45,987 nucleotides of DNA. Source: Paenibacillus aceris. Its GTDB lineage: Bacteria; Bacillota; Bacilli; Paenibacillales; NBRC-103111. Shown in pieces: positions 8,307 through 15,299 of the stretch (its first letter is position 1; the number at the start of each line of letters is the position of its first letter). A program made the translations under genes and the position numbers. The stretch spans positions 1 through 45,987 of the forward strand of contig NZ_JAGGKV010000038.1 in assembly GCF_017874035.1 (NCBI RefSeq). The letters are read 5' to 3'. Below the pieces are notes generated by a model. It worked only from the letters and a program-made list of their open reading frames with translations. It did not search any database and was not told where the DNA came from.

Positions 8307-9641
8307 TTACTCTCCTCCTTGGTGGACTAGCTCTTTAATGGTAATCCCCTTTTTTTCCGCTTCCTTCAGCATATTGGTAACGCTCGAATAGCCTTCTTTA
8401 ACCTTAAGCTCCAGTACAAATGGAATTGTGCTTTCCGCAAATTGCTTGCACCGCTCTGCATTCACCGTAATTCCGTCGACACAATCCGTAACGAAATGCT
8501 CAACGGCTTCCGCACACATGCTAATTGATTCATAAATGTTCCATGCAGCAAGTCCTTCCCACACGTTCAAGTTCAATTCTCCGTGCTCATATGCCGCTTG
8601 TACTGTCCGGTCGAATCCTATCATCTGAAAGCTGCAATGAATCATTGTTTCAGGAACTACCGGATTAATTTTACCAGGGAAGAATGACGAGCCCGGCTGC
8701 ACAGCCGGCAATTGTAGCTCTGCGAACCCCGCTTCCGGACCTGAGGACAGCATCCGGAAATCATGGGCAATCTTGCTGAGTGTCGATGCCAGTAACGCAA
8801 GTCTTGAAGAGACTTCAGCAAGGTCATCAAAGTTTTGTGCGGCATCAAATAAATTATCCCGCAAGCGCAAATCGATATTGCCCGTTACTTCTTGCAGCTT
8901 ATCGATTACCACCTCCCGATACGCAGTAAGGGCACTAATGCCCGTACCAACAACGGTAGCGCCTAAATTAACCATCTTCAGTTTGTTGACCGCACGGTCG
9001 ATTTCTTGTCTTCTTCGTTCAACGACGGCTGAATAACCGCTGAATTGATTCCCCATCGAGACCGTTGTCGCATCTTGAAAGCAAGTGCGGGCGATCGTAA
9101 GAATTGGCATAAAATCAAATGCCTTTTGATCCATGGCAGAAACCAGTTTGTAAAGTGCAGAATTTAACTTCTTCCAAAGCGTTGAAATTGTCATTCGCAT
9201 CGCCGTGTGGCATACATCGGTAGAGGATTGGCAAGCGCTCACGTGATCAACTGGGTGAACGAGATCATAGAAACCTCGCTTCCCACCAAGCAGCTCATTG
9301 CTGACGTTCGCGATCACTTCGTTGATATTCATGTTAATGCCAGTTCCACCCCCGCCGCTCAATATATCGACGGGGAACTGGTCCGCATATTCACCTGAAA
9401 TAATAAGGTCACACGCTTTTTCTATAGCTTCGCATGTTTGCTTATCAAACACCTCGGCTTCATAATTTGCTTGCGCAGCGGCTTTTTTAACAAGCGCAAG
9501 CGAGCGGAGATAGGTCGGATATTGACCCAATTGCCGTCCCGAAAAAGATAGGTTACGAACGGTCCTTACCGTATAAATTCCGTACAAAGCTTCTGCAGGA
9601 ACTGAGACTTTTCCTAAAAAATCCTCTTCTGTTCGCATCAT
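8307..9641 (-). CDS. Aspartase/fumarase superfamily lyase
   Basis: The protein (about 444 residues) carries the superfamily signature GSSFFPGKINPVVPE near residue 315, the mobile Ser loop that supplies the catalytic base. It also has SGGGGTGINMNINEVIANVSNE and HPVDHVSACQSSTDVCHTAMR, which match AspA/FumC blocks (SaGTSxNMNxNEVIAN; NxSQSSND/T). The GSSxMP Met is replaced by Phe, and the SQSTND-type block is altered. It therefore adds or removes an amine or water across a fumarate-like double bond, but the substrate may not be aspartate. The frame opens at GTG 9653, but ATG 9641 is 8 nt from AGGTGA and preferred. Its last codons (Q-G-G-E) contain the ribosome site of the next gene. Confidence 0.82.
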   Translation of the reverse strand: MMRTEEDFLGKVSVPAEALYGIYTVRTVRNLSFSGRQLGQYPTYLRSLALVKKAAAQANYEAEVFDKQTCEAIEKACDLIISGEYADQFPVDILSGGGGTGINMNINEVIANVSNELLGGKRGFYDLVHPVDHVSACQSSTDVCHTAMRMTISTLWKKLNSALYKLVSAMDQKAFDFMPILTIARTCFQDATTVSMGNQFSGYSAVVERRRQEIDRAVNKLKMVNLGATVVGTGISALTAYREVVIDKLQEVTGNIDLRLRDNLFDAAQNFDDLAEVSSRLALLASTLSKIAHDFRMLSSGPEAGFAELQLPAVQPGSSFFPGKINPVVPETMIHCSFQMIGFDRTVQAAYEHGELNLNVWEGLAAWNIYESISMCAEAVEHFVTDCVDGITVNAERCKQFAESTIPFVLELKVKEGYSSVTNMLKEAEKKGITIKELVHQGGE

Positions 9642-9653
9642 ATCCATATTCAC

Positions 9654-10778
9654 CTACCACATATGTACGGAGTTAATCTCATACTTCGCTAACATTTCCA
9701 TATCCAGTTCAAATCCTAACCCAGGTTTATCAGGTGCAGCGATGTATCCGTCCTTATCGACCCGCAGCTTGTCAGCTTGTATGAAATCGCGGCGTTCCGG
9801 TGTCCAAGTCGGCGGATCAAAAGGAACTTCGAAATACGGGCAAGTGCTGACCGCACATGTAAGCTGCAGATTAGCCAGCATACCCACACCATTGCTCCAG
9901 CTGTGCGGCGTGAACCAATGCCCATTAGCCTGGGCCATTTCGGCTACTTTCTTAATTTGGGTGAATCCACCTGTCAAGGCCACATCCGGCTGATATACGT
10001 CTAGTGAGCCATGACGGATCATTTCTCTGAAATCGTACCAATTCCGATTCATTTCGCCGCCGGCAATCCGAATTCCAACCATTTGACGAAGCTGTGCCAT
10101 ACCTATGAAATCATGACAAGGCAGTGGCTCCTCCAACCATAGAACCCCAAGATTTTCAAGCTCCCTGGCTACCTGGTAGGCTTGCTTTAAATCCCAAGTT
10201 CTTTCAACATCCCAAGGCATTTTCCAGCCTTGATTGGCATCAACCATAATTTCTAGCTTATCTCCTACAGCTTTACGAACAGCTTCTACGATTTTAATAT
10301 CATCCTTCGGATTGGCATTATGAAAACGAATTTTCATAGCTTTAAAGCCTTCTTCCACAAGGCCAACTGCTCGATCTGCACGGACTTCAGGCGCAAGCAT
10401 TTCACCTGTAGACGCGTATGCCAGCATCTTATTTTGACGGCCTCCGAGCAGTTTATAGATGGGTTGACCTGTTGCTTTACCCATAATGTCCCATAAAGCA
10501 AGGTCAAGCGGCCAACAGCGGCCGTAATGCAAATCGATGTTATCAATGATTTGAGAGTGCCGCTCGATTTCGAATGGATCCTGGCCGATAAACAAATTTT
10601 CATGACCGGCAAATCCGACCATTAAGTCACCGGAAGCAATACCTGTAATACCTTCATCAGTATGGACGGAAACGACCGTTGAGCCGAATTGTGTACGTGG
10701 TTTTGGATCCCAAGATGCCCTGAAAGGAGGATCTAGTGGAATGCGATAATGTTTAATATCAATAGATGTAATTTTCAT
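9654..10778 (-). CDS. Enolase-superfamily (mandelate racemase/muconate lactonizing type) enzyme
   Basis: This 374-residue protein has the full enolase-superfamily active-site set. The general base is Lys149 (FKAMKIR) and the metal ligands are Asp180 (VDAN), Glu216/217 (LEEP) and Glu242 (GGE). A mandelate-racemase-type second base comes from Asp265 (QPD) and His292 (TPHSW). Such enzymes abstract the alpha-proton of a carboxylate for racemisation, epimerisation or dehydration of acid sugars or betaines. The position two before Lys149 is not Lys, so a KxK racemase dyad is absent, but the His-Asp pair is present. It overlaps the UPF0316 gene by ATGA and abuts the lyase gene. Substrate unknown. 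Confidence 0.85.
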   Translation of the reverse strand: MKITSIDIKHYRIPLDPPFRASWDPKPRTQFGSTVVSVHTDEGITGIASGDLMVGFAGHENLFIGQDPFEIERHSQIIDNIDLHYGRCWPLDLALWDIMGKATGQPIYKLLGGRQNKMLAYASTGEMLAPEVRADRAVGLVEEGFKAMKIRFHNANPKDDIKIVEAVRKAVGDKLEIMVDANQGWKMPWDVERTWDLKQAYQVARELENLGVLWLEEPLPCHDFIGMAQLRQMVGIRIAGGEMNRNWYDFREMIRHGSLDVYQPDVALTGGFTQIKKVAEMAQANGHWFTPHSWSNGVGMLANLQLTCAVSTCPYFEVPFDPPTWTPERRDFIQADKLRVDKDGYIAAPDKPGLGFELDMEMLAKYEINSVHMW

Positions 10779-11296
10779 TTTTTACTTCCTCCTAGTTGTC
10801 CAGCGAAAAAACCGCCACGATATTGTTTAATGTCATGAGCTACCATAAAAGCTTGGGGATCGATTTCCGAAATTTCCTGGAAAAGTTGACTTTGATTTCG
10901 TCTTTGCATAGTAATTGACAGTAATACACGTTCACCATCCATACCTTCTCCCATCCATTGTGTAATCCCATAGCCTTTTTCACGCAGGATGGAAGAGATC
11001 GTATTGTCTCGACTGCTTGGTATGATTTGTACAGTAACATAGCCAAGCGCTAATTTTTCTTCCAACTTCATCCCACACAGAATGCCGATGCCATAGCTTA
11101 TACAATAGACAACAAGATTGATGGGCTGGCTTAAGTTATCAAGTACCAGTTTTAAACCGATGGTATAGACCATAATATCGACCATACTTATCAAAGCTGC
11201 AAAGTAACGATAGCCTCTTAATGTTAAAATCATTCTCGTTGTCAAACTGGAGACGTAAATGACTTGTATGATAAATATGGTAAGTAAGATCCACAA
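10775..11296 (-). CDS. UPF0316/DUF2179-type membrane protein
   Basis: This 173-residue protein has three predicted N-terminal membrane segments (about 2-20, 30-50, 60-78) and a cytoplasmic C-terminal DUF2179-like ferredoxin-fold domain (GYVTVQIIPSSRDNTISSILREKGYG). This matches the UPF0316 family (YebE-like), whose function is not established. It starts at TTG 11296, about 10 nt behind AGGAG, and its stop overlaps the enolase-superfamily start by 4 nt, so it is translated with the catabolic genes. Its place between the binding protein and the enzymes suggests it belongs to the same module. Confidence 0.75.
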   Translation of the reverse strand: MWILLTIFIIQVIYVSSLTTRMILTLRGYRYFAALISMVDIMVYTIGLKLVLDNLSQPINLVVYCISYGIGILCGMKLEEKLALGYVTVQIIPSSRDNTISSILREKGYGITQWMGEGMDGERVLLSITMQRRNQSQLFQEISEIDPQAFMVAHDIKQYRGGFFAGQLGGSKK

Positions 11297-11336
11297 GGCA
11301 ACTCATCTCCTCATCGGGATGGCGATAAATAAAGTC

Positions 11337-12293
11337 TTATTTTTTCGGAATCATGCCGTTCTCGGTTAAAAATTCCTTCGCTACATCAGCTGCTGTTCTT
11401 TTTTCTACATCAGCTTTTGCATTTAACTTGGACATCGTTTGATCATCAATTTTTCCTGCCAGTTTGTTGATTACTTGCACGGCATCCGGATACTTCTTCG
11501 CAAAATCCATCGTCACGATAGGTGCAGCATAATATGGGGGGAAGTAATTTTTATCATCTTTTAACGAGGCCAATTTCAAGGCCGGTATTCGACCGTCTGT
11601 AGAATAAGCTACAAGCACGTCGATTTTTTTCTCAGCAAGCGCCGGGAATGCTAACGGAATTTCCATTTGCTTAATATCTTTAAATTTAAATCCGTATTTC
11701 TCTGATAAACCCTTGAGTCCGTCTTGGCGGTCATAAAAAGTATTATCAATACCCAGCACCAAATTTGGCGCATGTTTCACAAGATCGGAGAAGGTCGAGA
11801 TGTTTAATTCCTTCATCGTATCTTGTCTGAGGAGAATGGTGTAAGTGTTCGTAAATCCAAGCGGATCAAGCCATGTGAAGCCGAATTCCTTCTCATACCC
11901 CTCTTTTACTTTCTTATATACGGTTTCTTTCGTATCCGTTGGATCAAATTTATTTTTCAATACATTCAAATAGCCGGTTCCGGTGTAATCGACGAATACA
12001 TCGACCTTTCCATCCTTCATCGCTTGATTGATAAACGAGGATGCAGCAAAACCGGATTCATTGATGGAGACATCATAATCAGTGTTTTTCTGCAGTAGTT
12101 GACCTACTAATTGGGCTAGTAAGTATTGTTCCGAAAATCCTTTTCCGCCTACGACCATCTTGATTTTCTTCTTCTCTTGAGCAGCCTTATCCGAAGTTGA
12201 GGACCCCGCCGTAGATACTGATTGATTAGAGCATGCAGAGAGCAATATGAAAACTAATGATAATGCTAAAGATAGCCATTTAACTTTTTTCAT
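11337..12293 (-). CDS. Glycine betaine/choline-type ABC transporter substrate-binding lipoprotein
   Basis: This 318-residue OpuAC-like protein has a lipoprotein signal peptide ending LLSAC, giving lipid-modified Cys21. The mature part begins with the family-typical IKMVVGGKGFSEQYLLAQLVGQLL and has VDVFVDYTGTGYLN, and later LVAYSTDGRIPA, as in OpuBC/OpuCC/OsmF proteins. It would present a quaternary-ammonium or related ligand to the permease at the outer face of the membrane. It lies 20 nt after the permease gene with an excellent GGAGGG site. The exact ligand cannot be read from the sequence. Confidence 0.88.
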   Translation of the reverse strand: MKKVKWLSLALSLVFILLSACSNQSVSTAGSSTSDKAAQEKKKIKMVVGGKGFSEQYLLAQLVGQLLQKNTDYDVSINESGFAASSFINQAMKDGKVDVFVDYTGTGYLNVLKNKFDPTDTKETVYKKVKEGYEKEFGFTWLDPLGFTNTYTILLRQDTMKELNISTFSDLVKHAPNLVLGIDNTFYDRQDGLKGLSEKYGFKFKDIKQMEIPLAFPALAEKKIDVLVAYSTDGRIPALKLASLKDDKNYFPPYYAAPIVTMDFAKKYPDAVQVINKLAGKIDDQTMSKLNAKADVEKRTAADVAKEFLTENGMIPKK

Positions 12294-12313
12294 TTGTTGA
12301 ACCCTCCTATTTT

Positions 12314-13024
12314 TTATGCTTTAGCTGTTCTTTCCACTTTCTTTTTTAAACCGCTTGTTTGTTTGGTAAGAGAATGCTTGTTAGGCGTTACTTTCGCCTC
12401 CAAACGTTTTAACAACAGTTCTGTTATAACAGCCAGCAGCGCTGCAGGTACACCTCCAGCAATAATCAGCTCTGTCCGCATAAGTGCCACACCTCTAAAC
12501 ACGATTTCACCGAGGCCTCCAGCGCCAATAAAGGCTGCAATTGTCGTTACTCCAATCGTCGAAACAGCTGCTGTACGTACGCCTGCCATGACCACGGGCA
12601 ATGCGAGAGGCAATTCAATGTTCCACAAAATTTGCCAATTCGTCATCCCCATCCCGCGTCCCGCATCGACGACAGCTTGATTCACCTCAAGAATACCGGT
12701 ATATACATTCCGTACGATCGGTAATAGCGAGTAGAGTACAAGTGCGATAATGGTCGGCTTCACGCCAATGCCAACGAATGGAAGCATGAATCCGAACAGA
12801 GCAATACTTGGAATCGTTTGAAACACTCCTGTAATTCCGATCGCGATCCCTGCAAGATTTTTCTTTCTCGTTAAATAAATGCCGAGCGGAATGGAGATGC
12901 AAAGTGATATCACGAGTGATGTTAGCGAAATATAAATGTGCTGCCATAAAGCCGTTAGGATAATGCTTTTATTCGAAATAAACGTGTTAACGAACAAATC
13001 AAAAGCATTTGTTGATTTATCCAT
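12314..13024 (-). CDS. Glycine betaine/choline-type ABC transporter permease
   Basis: This 236-residue OpuB/OpuC-type permease has five or six membrane segments. The conserved block GMGMTNWQILWNIELPLALPVVMAGVRTAAVSTIG is the EAA loop that contacts the ATPase. The N-terminus (HIYISLTSLVISLCISIPLGIYLTRKK) is family typical. It would form the membrane channel together with the neighbouring ATPase and lipoprotein, and it starts 15 nt after the ATPase gene behind AGGAGG. Only one permease is present, so it probably forms a homodimer. Confidence 0.9.
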   Translation of the reverse strand: MDKSTNAFDLFVNTFISNKSIILTALWQHIYISLTSLVISLCISIPLGIYLTRKKNLAGIAIGITGVFQTIPSIALFGFMLPFVGIGVKPTIIALVLYSLLPIVRNVYTGILEVNQAVVDAGRGMGMTNWQILWNIELPLALPVVMAGVRTAAVSTIGVTTIAAFIGAGGLGEIVFRGVALMRTELIIAGGVPAALLAVITELLLKRLEAKVTPNKHSLTKQTSGLKKKVERTAKA

Positions 13025-13039
13025 TGGAAACCTCCTTTC

Positions 13040-14161
13040 TTAACTAATTTTAGTCGTTGCTCCCGATAAGCCAACGAGTATACTTTCCTTCGTTACGTAT
13101 CCGACAACATCTCCACAAACAGCGATCGGGAGTACGTTCAATTTATTCTCGAGCATTTGAACTGCAGCCTTTTCCCAGCTTTCATCCGACTCAAGCACTG
13201 GAATTCGAGCAAATGCAGCCTTTTCCACACAATCGTCGGGTCGATTATGACGCTGAAGCGCTTCCAAAGTTACGATGCCGTAATACTTTCCTTCCAGATC
13301 ACATACGATCCATGCTTCTTCGCCATTTTGACGCGAAAGCTTCATGGCATCTCCAACCGTTTGCTTACATTGCAATTTTGCTTTCGGCCGAATCATGTAC
13401 TTCGCGATCGCCCTTTTTGAATCAACATTCGATGCACTCAGTCGCTTTTCACCGATAAATTCGCTAACGAAGCGATTAGCTGGGCGGCTCAAAATATTTT
13501 TTGGCGTGTCGAGCTGTACAATACTCCCTTTGTTCATTATGGCGATCCGATCGGAGATTTTTAATGCTTCATCCATATCGTGTGTGACAAACAAGATCGT
13601 CTTGTTAATTTCCTTTTGCAATTTACTAAGTTCATCCTGAAGCTGTTCCCGACTGATCGGATCAAGTGCGCTAAAGGGCTCATCCATTAACACGATCGGA
13701 GGTTCGGCGGCCAAAGCTCGTATAACGCCGATTCTTTGCTGTTGCCCCCCGCTTAATTCGGATGGATAACGGTTACGGAATATATGCGGATCTAGTCCAA
13801 CCATCTCAAGCAAGTTATCGATTCGCTGAGAGTAATCTTTCTCTTTCCACCCTTTCAACTTTGGTACAAGGCCAATATTTTTGCCAATCGTCATATGTGG
13901 CAGCAGACCTACTTGCTGAATGACGTAACCGATATTTCGTCTTAGTTCAACTGCGTTTAATTTCGAAATGTCTTCATTTTGCACAAAAATATTACCAGAT
14001 GATGGTTCGATTAACCGATTGACCATACGGAGCGTCGTTGTCTTTCCACATCCACTCGGTCCGATTAAGGAAACGATCTCGCCCTTCTGTACTTCAAAGC
14101 TGACATCCATCAACGTTTGCACTCCGGCATAGGATTTACTTACGCTTTCAAACCGAATCAT
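13040..14161 (-). CDS. Glycine betaine/choline-type ABC transporter ATPase with CBS domains
   Basis: This 373-residue ATPase has Walker A GPSGCGKTT (34-42), the signature LSGGQ (135-139) and Walker B IVLMDE (155-160), followed by SALDP. The C-terminal third (about 255-370) is a pair of CBS-like modules (GIVTLEALQR; GYVTKESILVGL) as in OpuA/OpuC ATPases, where they sense ionic strength or nucleotides. It is the first gene of the catabolic operon. The sigma-54 promoter lies about 40-55 nt upstream of its ATG, which follows GGGAGGGG. Confidence 0.92.
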   Translation of the reverse strand: MIRFESVSKSYAGVQTLMDVSFEVQKGEIVSLIGPSGCGKTTTLRMVNRLIEPSSGNIFVQNEDISKLNAVELRRNIGYVIQQVGLLPHMTIGKNIGLVPKLKGWKEKDYSQRIDNLLEMVGLDPHIFRNRYPSELSGGQQQRIGVIRALAAEPPIVLMDEPFSALDPISREQLQDELSKLQKEINKTILFVTHDMDEALKISDRIAIMNKGSIVQLDTPKNILSRPANRFVSEFIGEKRLSASNVDSKRAIAKYMIRPKAKLQCKQTVGDAMKLSRQNGEEAWIVCDLEGKYYGIVTLEALQRHNRPDDCVEKAAFARIPVLESDESWEKAAVQMLENKLNVLPIAVCGDVVGYVTKESILVGLSGATTKIS

Positions 14162-14213
14162 TGTACCCCTCCCTTGATGTCATTTGTTTAATTTCTCCCT
14201 CAATATTATATAT

Positions 14214-14229
14214 AGCAAAAACCGTGCCA
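14214..14229 (-). promoter_or_regulatory. Sigma-54 (-24/-12) promoter of the transporter-catabolic operon
   Basis: On the minus strand the sequence reads TGGCAC-GGTTT-TTGCT. This matches the consensus TGGCAC-N5-TTGCW in every defined position, with the invariant GG and GC elements correctly spaced. It lies about 53 nt upstream of the ATPase start codon, a normal leader length, and no better sigma-A promoter is visible there. rpoN and an NtrC-type activator gene lie upstream on the same strand, so this promoter is very probably their target. Confidence 0.85.
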
Positions 14230-14247
14230 ATTTATTTGCATGCAAAA

Positions 14248-14272
14248 ATGCGGCTCTCTTCAAGAGCCGCAT
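14248..14272 (-). terminator. Terminator after the second binding-protein gene
   Basis: The perfect 10-bp arms ATGCGGCTCT and AGAGCCGCAT enclose a 5-nt loop, with TTTTT following on the minus strand. It separates the regulatory operon (rpoN to binding protein) from the sigma-54 promoter just downstream. Confidence 0.85.
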
Positions 14273-14277
14273 GCGAA

Positions 14278-14320
14278 TGTGTGTAATATTTCTACAATTC
14301 AATTGTATAATTTTCACACA
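14278..14320. promoter_or_regulatory. Palindrome, candidate activator (UAS) site
   Basis: The perfect core TACAATT-C-AATTGTA (14293-14307) is flanked by outer complementary ends TGTGTG (14278-14283) and CACACA (14315-14320). It lies about 65-90 bp upstream of the sigma-54 -24 element, the usual distance for NtrC-type enhancer binding. The assignment to the neighbouring response regulator is inference. Confidence 0.4.
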
Positions 14321-14333
14321 GTGTATGATTTTT

Positions 14334-15299
14334 TTACTTTTTCTTGATTAAACGTGCTTCGATTAAGTATTGCCTTGCCAGTTCAGTTATATCCTCATGC
14401 ATGACATCTGCCTTGTAGAGTAAAACCATGAACTTATCATGATCGATTTTTTGTGTAAGCTGATTTAAAAGCAATTCAAGTTGAGGATGCTGCTGCATAG
14501 TTCGGGCAGTAATTACCGGTGCTGGATTATATGGAGGGAAAAATTGGCGATCATCCTCCAGTTCAACTAAGCCATACGTTTTAATTCGGCCATCCGAGGC
14601 GAAGCCAACTGCAGCTTGGACCCTAGATTCTTTTACAGCCTGAGCGAAAAGCTTTGTTTCAGATACAATAACATTTTCTAGTGGGATCATGAAATCGTAC
14701 GCCTTTTGAAATTGTTCTATTCCGTCGCCACGAACAAGAAACTCCTTGTTAGTCGCAATATTGAGCGGCCTATGTTCTCTGGCGTATTTGCTTAAATCGC
14801 TGATTGTCTTCAGGCCATACTGCTCGGCAAGTTCTTTCTTGACGAGAATGGTCCAACTGCTATTAATTTCAGTGGTCATCGGAAGCCATTGTAGGCCGAT
14901 CTTCTTATCCTCTGCAGCAACCGTGTTGAATGCCTCCTCTGCGTCAATAATACCGGCTTTTTGATGATAATAAATGAGCGCTGTATTGGCGTAATCCCAG
15001 TATTGGTCAATCACGCCGGCTTTACTGGCGGAACGGATACTTGTGCTTCCTTTAAAAATAATTTCCTTGACACCAAACCCGTTTTCTCTAAGTAAAATAC
15101 CCGTCATTTTCATTAGCAGGTATTGTTCAGTAAAGGACTTGGAACCGATGGTTATGATTGGCTTCGATTCGTTAGATGAATTCTCAGTCGAGCTAGCGTT
15201 CGAATTATTCCTCATACTCAACGTGTTGGTAATTAGTAGGACAGTAGATATAGAAAGGATCAATAATAACGCAACGAGCGCTGCGCACTTCAACTTCAT
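14334..15299 (-). CDS. Betaine-type substrate-binding protein linked to the sensor kinase
   Basis: This 321-residue protein is a second OpuAC-like binding protein: IITIGSKSFTEQYLLMKMTGILLRENGF, VIDQYWDYANTALIYY and AAVGFASDGRIKTYGL align by eye with the transporter's own lipoprotein. The N-terminus is a hydrophobic segment (about 6-25) with no lipobox Cys, so it is secreted or stays anchored by an uncleaved helix. Its ATG overlaps the histidine kinase stop (ATGA, 15296-15299). It is not beside a permease but at the end of the regulatory operon. I infer that it captures the inducer and presents it to the kinase's extracellular domain. A scavenging binding protein shared with the nearby transporter is the alternative. 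Confidence 0.8.
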   Translation of the reverse strand: MKLKCAALVALLLILSISTVLLITNTLSMRNNSNASSTENSSNESKPIITIGSKSFTEQYLLMKMTGILLRENGFGVKEIIFKGSTSIRSASKAGVIDQYWDYANTALIYYHQKAGIIDAEEAFNTVAAEDKKIGLQWLPMTTEINSSWTILVKKELAEQYGLKTISDLSKYAREHRPLNIATNKEFLVRGDGIEQFQKAYDFMIPLENVIVSETKLFAQAVKESRVQAAVGFASDGRIKTYGLVELEDDRQFFPPYNPAPVITARTMQQHPQLELLLNQLTQKIDHDKFMVLLYKADVMHEDITELARQYLIEARLIKKK

